Source: a bacterium
GTDB lineage: Bacteria; SAR324; XYD2-FULL-50-16
Assembly (NCBI GenBank): GCA_018829445.1
Contig: JAHJTV010000073.1
Location: 124,001-188,000, forward strand
Direction: 5' to 3'
Length of the DNA stretch: 64,000 nucleotides
The position numbers and the translations under genes were made by a program. This document shows, piece after piece, positions 18,769 to 27,478 of this stretch (the first letter of the stretch is position 1; every line of letters begins with the position of its first letter). Below the pieces are notes generated by a model. The model saw only the letters and a list, made by a program, of their open reading frames with translations, was not told the origin of the DNA and ran no database searches.

Positions 18769-19584
18769 ATGAAATATCATAAAGTGACAGGCGGTGGTAA
18801 TATTCAACTTCATGTTGAGGAGACAGGGAATCCACAGGGAAAACCGATTCTCTTTATCCCCGGTTTTTCGCAATGTGGGCTTTGTTGGAATAAGCAAACA
18901 AAATCCAATTTAGCAGAAGATTTTCGCCTGGTTACACTGGACATCCGTGGACACGGCTTGTCCGATAAACCCCTGGACGCATATAGCGACACCCAGCTTT
19001 GGGCAGACGACGTTCAAGCCGTCATCAACACACTTGGACTGGATCACCCCGTGTTGAGCGGTTGGTCATACGGTGGCGAAATCATGTGTGACTACGTCCG
19101 GCATTACGGTGAAGAGCACATTGGTGGTCTTAATTTTGTTGGAGGGGTCTCGAAACTGGGTGAGCCGGTTTTTCCTTTTCTTACCCAGGATTTCCTTGGC
19201 CTTGCTGAGGGGTTCTTCTCAGATGTGGCTGAAGAAAGTGTTGCAGCCCTGCAGAAATTTATGCGTTTGGTTGTCTACAAGGAATTCACTCCTGAAGAGT
19301 ACTATTTCTTTTTAGGATTCAATACAATTGTTCCTCCATATGTGCGAGCCGGGCTATTCGGTCGTGCCATTGAAAATGATGACGTTCTTGCTCAAATCAG
19401 CAAACCTGTGTTGCTCACCCATGGAGAAAAAGATGCGCTTGTGCTGACAGACATGGCAAATTATCACAAGGAAAAAATCAGTCACGCACAACTTTCTTTC
19501 TATCCGGATGTCGGCCATGCACCATTCTGGGAGAATTCAGAACGGTTTAACAGCGAAATGCGTTCTTTTGTCAACTCCCTGTAA
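18769..19584 (+). CDS. Alpha/beta hydrolase
   Basis: I chose the ATG at 18769, preceded by a strong 'aggagg' Shine-Dalgarno eight bases upstream, over the longer frame from 18700. The 271-residue protein has the alpha/beta hydrolase fold: oxyanion region 'LFIPGFSQCG', 'LDIRGHGLSDKP', the nucleophile elbow 'SGWSYGGE', the acid in 'LTHGEKDALV' and the catalytic His in 'DVGHAPFWE'. There is no signal peptide, so it is cytoplasmic. The substrate (ester, lactone or C-C bond) is not predictable. It follows the acyl-CoA ligase on the same strand. Confidence 0.9.
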   Translation: MKYHKVTGGGNIQLHVEETGNPQGKPILFIPGFSQCGLCWNKQTKSNLAEDFRLVTLDIRGHGLSDKPLDAYSDTQLWADDVQAVINTLGLDHPVLSGWSYGGEIMCDYVRHYGEEHIGGLNFVGGVSKLGEPVFPFLTQDFLGLAEGFFSDVAEESVAALQKFMRLVVYKEFTPEEYYFFLGFNTIVPPYVRAGLFGRAIENDDVLAQISKPVLLTHGEKDALVLTDMANYHKEKISHAQLSFYPDVGHAPFWENSERFNSEMRSFVNSL

Positions 19585-19607
19585 TATGTTAAGTGGAGGA
19601 TCGGTTC

Positions 19608-19710
19608 TGTAAAATTGGGGTCACGTCTTTCATTTTGACATATTTGCATGAGAAAATCGTGTAAAATTGGGGTCACGTCTTTCATTTTGACATATTTGCA
19701 TAAGAAAATC
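19608..19710. repeat. Tandem 52-bp direct repeat (two copies)
   Basis: Two copies, 19608-19658 and 19660-19710, are identical except for one base (catgag/cataag). Each contains 'aaaattggggtcacgtcttt' followed by 'cattttgacatatttgcat'. Such 'ggggtca...ttttgaca' phrases are, as far as I know, common around REP-associated (Y1/IS200-like) transposase elements. This looks like the end sequence of such an element left without its transposase gene. Confidence 0.75.
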
Positions 19711-19781
19711 TGGGTTAAACACAAGACCTGAACCCAATTCCTTTATCTCAAGAAGCTGTTTAAATGAGTATATACACGGCC

Positions 19782-19820
19782 CCAATACTGAGTACCGAAA
19801 ACACCGGCGCTCAATATTGG
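19782..19820. repeat. Short inverted repeat
   Basis: CCAATACTGAG (19782-19792) pairs with CTCAATATTGG (19810-19820) with one mismatch. It lies between the 52-bp tandem repeat and the truncated sigma-54 activator gene and may be part of the same remnant element. Confidence 0.4.
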
Positions 19821-19943
19821 TGGCGTTTGAAACCATATCTTTTGAATTCGTGGTAGATAAAAAAATCGGGTGTGTATCAAATCATATACACTTTTGGTTT
19901 TCTGATTTTTCCCTCAGAATCGATTCGTTTCAACCTTGCAGCA

Positions 19944-20696
19944 TCATTTCCTTGATACTAATCCGGGATCAATTATATTGTAGCGTTTTATTTTTTTGTA
20001 GAGAAGGGTCCGATGGATTCCCAACATATTTGCAGTCTGGCTCTTATTGTTGCCGGTCGCTTTTAATGTTTCGATTATAGCCTCTTTTTCAGCTCTCGCA
20101 GTAATAACGCTCAACAGCGTTTCCCTGCCCGTATCCTTACTGTGGTGGTGACGAATATTCAACGGCAAATGGCAAAATTTGAGTGTATGGCCGTTTAGTG
20201 AAGTCAGGGCGCGTTCCAAAACATTGCGTAATTCCCTGCCATTTCCTGGCCAGTGGTATTTGAGAAATGCCTTTTTTATTTCCTTGTCGATTGAGACTTT
20301 GAATGGAAACAGATCGCTGGCCATCTTAAGCAGAAGGTGGTTGGCCAGCGGCAAGATATCATCTTGTCGCTCTCTAAGTGGTGGTATGCCTAAATGAATG
20401 ACGTTCATGCGATAAAACAGATCCCGGCGAAACAGGTTCTGGGCCATCAAATCCTCAAGATTGCGATTAGTAGCGGCAATCAGGCGGAAATCGGTTTTCA
20501 CGATTCGGTTTCCACCGATTCTTTCAAACTCCTTTTCCTCCAGAACTCTCAGCAGTTTGGGTTGCATCTCTAAAGGAAGATCTCCCACTTCATCCAAAAA
20601 AATTGTCCCCTGATGCGCCAGCTCAAATTTTCCTGGTTTTCCACGGGAATCAGCCCCGGTAAAGGCTCCCTTTTCGTAGCCGATCAATACTGATTC
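19944..20696 (-). pseudogene. Sigma-54-dependent activator, 5' truncated
   Basis: What remains is the second half of an AAA+ sigma-54 activator: the 'EKGAFTGA' loop at its very start, Walker B 'GTIFLDEVGDLPLEMQPKLL', sensor motifs ('DFRLIAATNRNL', 'LFYRMNV', 'PPLRERQDDI'), 'WPGNGRELRNVLERAL', and a Fis-type HTH ('TANMLGIHRTLLYKKIKRY'). The Walker A half and any sensor domain are missing. Reading upstream, similarity continues for only four codons (E-S-V-L) before a TAA at 20697-20699. Without the P-loop it cannot hydrolyse ATP, so it is most likely a remnant of the former regulator of this locus. Confidence 0.85.
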
Positions 20697-21043
20697 TTAA
20701 TTTTAGATAAGTCTGTAGCATGGGGTGTACAGTGTAGAATATTTGATACGGTTTTTTCTCCTTAATATCGCATAATAAACAGCATGTGATCTATCAAATA
20801 CACAATTCCTTATATCTTGTTTATTATACTGGAAATCGTTTTCAGCTTGTTTAAATGGCTGATACAAGGATAAAGAAAAACTATTCAGATAGTTGGAGAC
20901 ATACTCGTGCCAGTTATCACTTGATCTGCTGGAAACAGCTCTTTTAGCAGGAATAGGAGGACTTTCCCCTGTGGTCTTATAATTGCACATTAGGGCAGGC
21001 AAACGAATACAATCACTAGCAAAACGACAGGAGAAAGATAATC
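20697..21043. other. Region upstream of the SDR, no supported gene
   Basis: This region replaces the missing 5' half of the sigma-54 activator. A 99-codon minus-strand frame (20703-21002) exists, but I recognise nothing in its product and its composition looks like non-coding sequence. A purine-rich 'ggagaaag' ten bases before 21044 serves the SDR gene. Confidence 0.4.
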
Positions 21044-21829
21044 ATGCTTGAGATTACTAAGAAAACTGCGGTGATAACAGGGGGGGCGAGTGGAATCGGC
21101 TTGGCGCTTGCCAGATATTGGACTGAAAATGGTGGGAACGTTGTTTTGGGAGATATCGATTTAAAAGCTCTTGATTATGCCGCTTCCACGTTAAAACCAA
21201 ATGTCGCAACCGTTTTATGTGATGTAACCAAGGAGGAAGACTGTGCAATTTTAGCGGATACAGCCATTGAAAAATTTGGAGAGATCAACTTGGTTGCACC
21301 GTTTGCCGGAATTATCATGGATTCCATGATGGTCTCGCCGGACAAAGAGACTGGGAAGGTTACACGCAAAATGTCTCTGACACAATTCCAAAAAGTAATT
21401 GATATTAATTTAACGGGGGTGTTTCTGACAGCCCGCGAATGCCTTGAAAGAATGATAAACAATAATTGCAAAGGGCTGATCTGTTTTATCTCTTCTACTG
21501 GCTCATTGGGAACAGCCGGACAAATCAATTATTCTTCAACCAAAGCAGCCATGTCTGTTATGCCGAAAGTAATTACCGCGGAATTGTTCAGAAGGGGGTT
21601 TTCTGATAAGATTCGTTGCTCGGCGATTGCTCCTGGATATGTTGGGACAGAAATGGTAAAAAATATGAACGAAAAAGCCCTGAGCAGAATCCTGTCTGAT
21701 GTCCCGATCGGGCGTTTGATTGAACCTGAAGAAGTAGTTTCCCTGATCGGTGAGATGTATAAAAACGAAGCAATTGCGGGAGACGTATTCTTTATTCACG
21801 GCGGGCTACGTTTGGGATCAGGAGGGTAA
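21044..21829 (+). CDS. Short-chain dehydrogenase/reductase
   Basis: The 261-residue NAD(P)-dependent enzyme has a Rossmann fold starting with 'AVITGGASGIGLALA' (about residues 9-23), acidic 'LGDIDL' after strand 2 (suggesting NAD), 'CDVTKEED', the active-site Ser in 'ICFISSTGS', the catalytic 'YSSTK' (about 166-170) and 'SAIAPGYVGTEM'. It is probably a hydroxyacyl or alcohol dehydrogenase. It lies six bases upstream of a CoA-transferase gene with a good 'ggaggg' in between, so the two are one operon. 3-hydroxybutyrate-like oxidation followed by CoA activation is a plausible joint role. Confidence 0.9.
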   Translation: MLEITKKTAVITGGASGIGLALARYWTENGGNVVLGDIDLKALDYAASTLKPNVATVLCDVTKEEDCAILADTAIEKFGEINLVAPFAGIIMDSMMVSPDKETGKVTRKMSLTQFQKVIDINLTGVFLTARECLERMINNNCKGLICFISSTGSLGTAGQINYSSTKAAMSVMPKVITAELFRRGFSDKIRCSAIAPGYVGTEMVKNMNEKALSRILSDVPIGRLIEPEEVVSLIGEMYKNEAIAGDVFFIHGGLRLGSGG

Positions 21830-21835
21830 ATTCCA

Positions 21836-23395
21836 ATGGAAACAAACAGTAAAATAGTGGCATCAGATCAAGCCGCTTCAATTATTAAAGATGGGGATAC
21901 GGTTGCAACCAACGGATTTATCGGGATTGGTGTTGCTGAAGAGGTACTGATTGCCATTGAGAAGCGGTTTTCAGAAACCCAGACTCCAAAAGATATAACC
22001 TTGGTATATGCAGCAGGACAAGGAGATGCAAAAGACAGGGGGTTGAACCATTTCGGATATGAAAAGCTTTTGAAGAGGGTTATAGGAGGCCATTGGGGAT
22101 TGGTACCGAAAATTCAAAAACTGGCGCTTGATAATAAGATAGAAGCGTATAATTTTCCCCAGGGAGTTATCTCTCAAATGTATCGAGATATAGCAGCAAA
22201 ACGGCCAAGAACCATCAATAATATTGGGTTGCATACATTTGTCGACCCCAGGGATAGCGGTGGGAAGATTAATGAAAAGACAACCGAAGAACTGGTTGAT
22301 CTGATCGAGTTTGATGGTAAAGAATATCTCTCATACAAGACCTTTCCCATTGATATAGCCATTATCCGGGGAACAACGGCAGATATTGATGGGAATATTA
22401 CAATGGAAAAAGAGGCGCTCTATATTGAATCTTTGGCCATTGCAATGGCGGCAAAAAACAGCGGTGGTAAGGTGATTGTCCAAGTGGAACGTATCGCCGA
22501 AAGAAACAGTTTGAAATCACGGGACATTAAAATTCCGGGAATTCTGGTTGATTATATCGTTCTATCAGATCCGAAGAACCATCAGCAAACATTCGCTGAA
22601 AGTTATAATCCTTCCTACAGCGGGGAAGTCAAAGTACCTTTGTCCGATATTGTATCCATGAAAATGAGCGCCAGAAAGATAGTTGCACGAAGGGCCGTTT
22701 TTGAGCTTTCCAAGGGCGATATTGTCAATTTAGGTCTGGGGATGCCGGAAGGGATTGCCAGTATTGCAGCCGAGGAAAGAATATTCCAGGATGTCACACT
22801 TACCGCCGAACCGGGTGTTATCGGTGGTGTTCCTGCTGCGGGTTTGAGTTTTGGGGCTGCTTCAAATGTTACGACCTTGTTGGATCAGCCAAGTCAGTTT
22901 GATTTTTACGACGGTGGTGGATTGGATATCGCTTTTTTGGGATTAGCCCAAGCCGACAAGAACGGAAATCTCAATGTTAGTAAGTTCGGACCCAGATATC
23001 CGGGAGCAGGTGGTTTTATTAATATCAGTCAGTGTGCAAGAAAAGTTGTGTTTATCGGGACATTTACTGCAGTTGGATTAAGAGTCTCAATCAAAGATGG
23101 TAAACTAATCATTGATGAAGAAGGTAAAAAAAGAAAATTTGTTAACCAGGTCGAACATGTTACTTTCAGTGGAAGATTTGCGCAAGAAAACAAGAAATCT
23201 GTTTTATACGTAACCGAAAGATGTGTGTTCAAACTGGGGGTAAAAGGCATGGAGCTTGTCGAAATCGCCCCCGGCATCGATATCGAAAAGCATATATTAC
23301 CCTATATGGATTTCGAGCCAATTATTGAAAAAACCCCTAAGTTGATGGAGGAGAAAATATTCTATGAAGATATTATGAATTTTTGTCTTGTTTAA
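21836..23395 (+). CDS. Acetate/propionate-type CoA-transferase (fused alpha-beta)
   Basis: The 519-residue protein is a family I CoA-transferase with both halves fused, as in YdiF and propionate CoA-transferase. The first half starts with 'AASIIKDGDTVATNGFIGIG'. The second has 'VNLGLGMPEGIASIAAEE' and 'TAEPGVIGGVPAAGLSFG', in which Glu325 is the expected catalytic residue that forms the glutamyl-CoA thioester. It moves CoA between short-chain acyl-CoAs and free acids. It is co-transcribed with the SDR and precedes a broken TRAP receptor gene. Confidence 0.93.
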   Translation: METNSKIVASDQAASIIKDGDTVATNGFIGIGVAEEVLIAIEKRFSETQTPKDITLVYAAGQGDAKDRGLNHFGYEKLLKRVIGGHWGLVPKIQKLALDNKIEAYNFPQGVISQMYRDIAAKRPRTINNIGLHTFVDPRDSGGKINEKTTEELVDLIEFDGKEYLSYKTFPIDIAIIRGTTADIDGNITMEKEALYIESLAIAMAAKNSGGKVIVQVERIAERNSLKSRDIKIPGILVDYIVLSDPKNHQQTFAESYNPSYSGEVKVPLSDIVSMKMSARKIVARRAVFELSKGDIVNLGLGMPEGIASIAAEERIFQDVTLTAEPGVIGGVPAAGLSFGAASNVTTLLDQPSQFDFYDGGGLDIAFLGLAQADKNGNLNVSKFGPRYPGAGGFINISQCARKVVFIGTFTAVGLRVSIKDGKLIIDEEGKKRKFVNQVEHVTFSGRFAQENKKSVLYVTERCVFKLGVKGMELVEIAPGIDIEKHILPYMDFEPIIEKTPKLMEEKIFYEDIMNFCLV

Positions 23396-23433
23396 CTTGA
23401 GTATCATTTTAAGTTTCCATAGAAAGTAATGTT

Positions 23434-23802
23434 ATGAAGAAAGGAATCCTATTCATATAATCTATTTTGTTTGCGATCAAAACCTCTACTGCTTCTGCAC
23501 ATGTGGACACCATCAAGTAGAAAGTGGTGTTTACTTGACCTTCTTCCACTTTCCTCATTGACGCTGATCAGGCATTTGTTAGGTCAGGGCAGCATTTAGC
23601 CAAAGATAAATTACAGAACAAATTCTTTACCAATGGCTCATTCATACCTTCCAATGAAGTATTTGATGCAGCAGCAAAAGGTACAATTCAAGCATTTGGT
23701 GATGGGTATAATTATTGGTCAGTAAAAGACAGGATCTTAGACGCACATAGGGCTTGTCCGATGGGAGTGACGCCAATGGATTATCTTATCTGGATTTTCT
23801 AG
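23434..23802 (+). pseudogene. TRAP transporter solute receptor (DctP-like), inactivated
   Basis: One forward frame from the ATG at 23434 reads as a DctP-type receptor with three premature stops: a signal-peptide-like start (MKKGILFI, stop, SILFAIKTSTASAH), then 'TIK-stop-KVVFT-stop-PSSTF'. The last two stops (TAG, TGA) fall where the family has Trp, each one G-to-A change from TGG. It continues as 'NGSFIPSNEVFDAAAKGTIQ' and 'CPMGVTPMDYLIWIF', the usual DctP sequence, before a fourth stop at 23800-23802. Frame-shifted remnants may extend to about 23950. No intact permease genes adjoin it. The frame is otherwise preserved, so inactivation looks recent. Confidence 0.8.
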
Positions 23803-24046
23803 AGATGGCGATTCGAGATTTTCCATGAAGAAGAACCGCCAGATCATCATTGAAACCTGTTGTTACTGTCCCCTCTCTTATTCAGGCAAAATTAGGTGTA
23901 TCCCTGGTGGGGCAAAGCTGGTACTATCTTTTAAGTCCAGGTGGTTAATCCGTTTTTCTTACGGCGGCGGGGAGAATGGGTAAATTGTGGAGTGCCAGAT
24001 TGGTTTCAGAATAACCCGGTTTGCATATCATGTTTTATGATCAACG

Positions 24047-24352
24047 ATGACAAGTGAATATGAGATGAAAAAAGATAAATACGATTCCTTCGGAGTAAAT
24101 CTGGCGAGTGTCAGGAACATCTGGGAGGCTAAAGTGATCAAATGTATGAACGATGTACTGCCTGACTATCCGGAGTTCGATTACTGTTCGATCTGTATTC
24201 AGGATGTCTACGCCTTGAGTATGAACCAGATAACCCCAAAGTATATTCAACAGGGAACGGTATTGTTAAGAAAAGAGTATTCTGATGATGATTTTAGAGA
24301 CATCATAGAAGTGGCCATTGAAAAGGTTATCAAAAAACCAAACCATCCCTGA
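24047..24352 (+). CDS. ComFB-family small protein
   Basis: The 101-residue protein has the ComFB core. A helix ('VRNIWEAKVIKCMNDVLPDY') is followed by the Cys pair in 'FDYCSICIQDVYALSMNQ' and then 'ITPKYIQQG', matching the family pattern CxxCxxDVxALALNxLxPxYV. ComFB proteins were named from the Bacillus competence operon. Homologues in cyanobacteria have been reported to bind cyclic dinucleotides; the role here is unknown. It stands alone, with no competence gene near it. The ATG at 24065 is an alternative start. Confidence 0.75.
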   Translation: MTSEYEMKKDKYDSFGVNLASVRNIWEAKVIKCMNDVLPDYPEFDYCSICIQDVYALSMNQITPKYIQQGTVLLRKEYSDDDFRDIIEVAIEKVIKKPNHP

Positions 24353-24427
24353 GGTTAGTTACTGCTTCCTTTTAATTCCTGAGCCAAAGAATCCAATCCT
24401 TTCATTTCCTTTTTGTATACAATAAAG

Positions 24428-24847
24428 ATGGATGATACCGTAATGTTTGTCGCAGCGGTCGCTGCAATTATTTTTAAGGGTGATAAAATCCTGGCCATGA
24501 AACGGTCTCACACTAAAGACGCCGGTCCCGGTTTATGGGAGACACTCTCAGGTCGGGTTGAAGCTGATGAAGAACCATTAGAGGCATTAAAACGAGAAAT
24601 CGAGGAAGAATGTGGTTTGGAAGTAGAGATAGATTCAAGACCGGTTAAGGCTTATCAAGCAAGGAGAAAAGGGAAACCGATGGTGCTAATTGTATACAGG
24701 GCACGATATCTGTCCGGATCTGTTGTCCGAAGTCTGGAGCATGACGATTTTGCCTGGGTTACGCCGGATGAATTTGCAGAGTTGAGCAGTTTGAAAAAAC
24801 TGGTTGATGTTGTTTATGAAGCATCAAAACTTCACTCAAAGGTTTAG
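24428..24847 (+). CDS. Nudix hydrolase
   Basis: The 139-residue protein (from the ATG at 24428; a TTG at 24413 is possible) contains a complete Nudix box, 'GRVEADEEPLEALKREIEEE' continuing into CGL (about residues 44-66), with the REUXEEXGU glutamates that bind the metal. Such enzymes hydrolyse nucleoside diphosphates linked to another moiety. The 'MKRSHTKDAGPGLWETLSG' approach to the box resembles the MutT/NUDT-type subfamily; the substrate is not predictable. Its stop overlaps by four bases the end of the convergent TerB-like gene. Confidence 0.9.
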   Translation: MDDTVMFVAAVAAIIFKGDKILAMKRSHTKDAGPGLWETLSGRVEADEEPLEALKREIEEECGLEVEIDSRPVKAYQARRKGKPMVLIVYRARYLSGSVVRSLEHDDFAWVTPDEFAELSSLKKLVDVVYEASKLHSKV

Positions 24848-25245
24848 TTGATTCGGATTCCCAGTTTGTCCATTAAGGATGCAAACAACTTTGATTCATC
24901 CAGGGTCATGATACCATCCGCAGCCATCACATCACCCACCAGGTTTAAAACGATGTTTTTTTGTTGAGAGGTCAAGTTGCCCGTCAGTTTTTCCAAAAAC
25001 TGATTGAGTTTTTCCTGAAAGGTTTCCTCTTCATTAAAAACGCTCTCTATCTTTCCTGTGATCTCCCCCTGAAAAGTGTTAAAATCCATATAGTCATCTT
25101 TCCAGTACTTGTTAGCAAAGGATTGTATAACCTGCCATTCCGTATCGTGGATCTCACCATCTATTGAAGACATCAAAACAGCACAGGCAATAGCGTCTTT
25201 CAGGGTGTCTTCATCAAACAAGTTTTCGGGAAATTCCGTTTTCAT
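24844..25245 (-). CDS. TerB-like helical protein
   Basis: The 133-residue protein is all-helical and soluble, with two acidic repeats typical of the TerB/DjlA-N fold: 'AVLMSSIDGEIHDTEWQVIQ' (about residues 22-41) and 'VMAADGIMTLDESKLFASLM' (about 107-126). TerB-like domains are found in tellurite-resistance and phage or stress systems and may bind metal, but many are of unknown function. No ter genes are nearby. It is 146 bp downstream of the 695-residue orphan gene on the same strand and may share a transcript with it. Confidence 0.7.
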   Translation of the reverse strand: MKTEFPENLFDEDTLKDAIACAVLMSSIDGEIHDTEWQVIQSFANKYWKDDYMDFNTFQGEITGKIESVFNEEETFQEKLNQFLEKLTGNLTSQQKNIVLNLVGDVMAADGIMTLDESKLFASLMDKLGIRIN

Positions 25246-25390
25246 TCAATCCTTCTGGAAATAATTCGGGGGGAATTTGATCTTTTTATTACAGCATAAT
25301 CAACCGGGTGTAAACGGCAAATAGTGTATCAGGCGGGAAGGGATGGAACGCCTGTTTTTGCGGAGTTTCCTTGAATATGGAGATTTGAGG

Positions 25391-27478
25391 TTAGTCTCCA
25401 TTTGTTGCTTTAAACACATGAATATCACTATCCGGTTGCAATTTTACATCTTTTAGGGATGGTCTAGCGTAGATCATGATCTGTTGTATTTTATTCAGAA
25501 TCCCCATTAATGATTTGACGAGTTTGAATTCCTCCTGAAAATTTTCTGCTTGATTCCTGGACATGGGTTCGGTTTCAATTACCGCTTGAAGCTCATGCAG
25601 ACGATCCGTTATCTCCTCTTTTACTTTAAGAACGCGACGAAATTTCATTTGCAGAATGGAGGTACTGCTGTGTGCCAGCCCCTTGGCTACCAACGCTAAT
25701 TTCTCATTTTCCGGGTAATGGAGATTGTTGTAGGTTGGTTTTTTAAAGTAGCGACGGAGGGTGGCATGAAACTCTTCACTTTTTCGAAACTCCTCCAGAT
25801 TGGTGATAATTGTTCCCAGGATGGCTGACCGAATCGTTTCAATCCTCTGCTCATCTGCCAACCGCTCATGGATTTCAGGAAGCAATTGATTATTGAGATC
25901 AATCTCGTCAAATCCAAATTTCACCAAGGCGGGATTGAGGTCCTTTTCAATAAAATCTTTAGTAACACTAAAAAAATCCTTTTTCAGGATTCGATGGGTC
26001 TTTTCACTTTTACGTACGGCAATCCATTTATCAGTCCGATCTACTCTCTGAATGCTCAATTCACTGGACTTTACGTCATCGGGGTTGATGTGAAAATTGG
26101 CAATATCGTCTTCTCCAATGGTGATGCTGGTTCCTACCAAAAAATAGCGACTCAGAGTTAATTGGCTGTGTTTCTGCATTGCCGGAGTGCCTGATTTATG
26201 CTCCCTGTCTTTCTGTTCAAGTGAAAAATTATTTTTGATAACAGCGGTCAACATACGTCGTAACCAGTAGGCAGTTGCCATGGCTGGTTTGGGATTGCTA
26301 AGAACCACCTCCTTTTCCTTTTGGAATTCCCGGTTATAGTCCTCCATAATATCAAAGGTACGTGTGCTTTGATCTTTATCGCCGGGTTTTCCTTGTTTGA
26401 GACGATGCTGTTCATTAATTCCCGGCAGCAGGCTCTGAAACTTCCTTCTCAGCAAGGACCGGCACTCTTCAGGATTGATGTCCGAAAAAGCATACTCCAG
26501 ATCAGACAAGGGAGTAAGGTTGATTGCGGATATTACGTTTTCTGATAACTGGTCAATATCATTAAGGGTATTGACCAGAATATAGTACATCTGTTGAGCA
26601 ATCTGGCTGAGATTATCGTTCTTGAATATACCCAGTTTGTTCTCTTGAGAGTGCAGCCGTAGAAAGCGGATGACCTCCGGGTCTTCGACCACTTGATTGC
26701 CGCCTTTTGAATGAACGGGGATGGTGTGGCAGTCATTGATAATGTCCAGGATAGAACGGTCCTCCGGATAGGGTTTTTTGGCATTAGCCCTGACTAAACG
26801 GAAGATATGGGCGGATGTGGACTGCTCCAACCGAAATTGCAGAGGTAAGGGTTCCTTGTCAATGGGATATTCTTTAAGGTTCAGGTTCTCGTTCAAAACA
26901 TTAAAAGCATATTCCAATGCGTGATGGCGTTGCAGCCAATAGGAGGTGACTGCCAGAAAACTCTGTAACCGATCGGCTTCATCCGCCGTCGAGTTCTTTA
27001 ATCCTTTTGCCTGAGAAGCGTGAAGTTGGGCTTCCATAATTTCTGTATAACGTCTCTTAAAATCAGTGAGAGCCTTTCCTAATGTGGCCGCCTTGTAAGT
27101 CTTGATGATTCTGCCAACGATTGTCTGCTGCTTTGATTCCACTTGAATCGCAGCCGGTTCCGGACGGATGTTTTCCTTGATAACACCTATTCCTTCATCA
27201 ACAGCTTTGGCAAAGGAGGCATAGAATGCTCTTTTGGTCGGATTTCCGGTTTGGAGCTCTAAATATTGCAACTCCTTGTATAAGGCTTCCGGCTTGCTGA
27301 TCCAGGACCTCAGATCGTTTTCTCCGATCTGTTTCAGTTTTGCCGGTTCTTCCTGAAATAAATGGAAAAGTCTCAGGGTTGAACTCAACTTTTCAGTCAG
27401 AGAAGAAAGGCCGGTCTCAGAGCTTTTAATTGCCTTGGTATGCCTAAGGAAGGTGTGCCACCAGTCAGAAGAAACCAT
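25391..27478 (-). CDS. Large soluble protein of unknown function (695 aa)
   Basis: I do not recognise this protein. It has no signal peptide and no transmembrane segment. It is rich in charged helices with coiled-coil-like stretches near the N-terminus (residues 20-60 and 120-170) and the C-terminus (about 590-670, 'KVKEEITDRLHELQAVIETE'). The centre includes 'EDRSILDIINDCHTIPVHSK', a linker rich in Lys, Gly and Asp ('QGKPGDKDQSTRTFDI'), and a strand-rich piece around 'RYFLVGTSITIGEDDIANF'. Codon use looks like that of the neighbours and the frame is uninterrupted, so it is a real gene. The TerB-like gene downstream is the only potential partner. Confidence 0.8.
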   Translation of the reverse strand: MVSSDWWHTFLRHTKAIKSSETGLSSLTEKLSSTLRLFHLFQEEPAKLKQIGENDLRSWISKPEALYKELQYLELQTGNPTKRAFYASFAKAVDEGIGVIKENIRPEPAAIQVESKQQTIVGRIIKTYKAATLGKALTDFKRRYTEIMEAQLHASQAKGLKNSTADEADRLQSFLAVTSYWLQRHHALEYAFNVLNENLNLKEYPIDKEPLPLQFRLEQSTSAHIFRLVRANAKKPYPEDRSILDIINDCHTIPVHSKGGNQVVEDPEVIRFLRLHSQENKLGIFKNDNLSQIAQQMYYILVNTLNDIDQLSENVISAINLTPLSDLEYAFSDINPEECRSLLRRKFQSLLPGINEQHRLKQGKPGDKDQSTRTFDIMEDYNREFQKEKEVVLSNPKPAMATAYWLRRMLTAVIKNNFSLEQKDREHKSGTPAMQKHSQLTLSRYFLVGTSITIGEDDIANFHINPDDVKSSELSIQRVDRTDKWIAVRKSEKTHRILKKDFFSVTKDFIEKDLNPALVKFGFDEIDLNNQLLPEIHERLADEQRIETIRSAILGTIITNLEEFRKSEEFHATLRRYFKKPTYNNLHYPENEKLALVAKGLAHSSTSILQMKFRRVLKVKEEITDRLHELQAVIETEPMSRNQAENFQEEFKLVKSLMGILNKIQQIMIYARPSLKDVKLQPDSDIHVFKATNGD

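Noticed and set aside
20703..21002. 99-codon minus-strand frame upstream of the SDR gene
   Set aside because: No family resemblance, no ribosome binding site, and it lies where the SDR promoter is expected. It may be chance or remnant sequence.
23791..23802. Stop-codon recoding (Trp at TGA/TAG) in the TRAP receptor
   Set aside because: All intact genes in the window end at ordinary TAA, TAG and TGA codons, and the receptor carries further disruptions downstream, so pseudogene decay is simpler.
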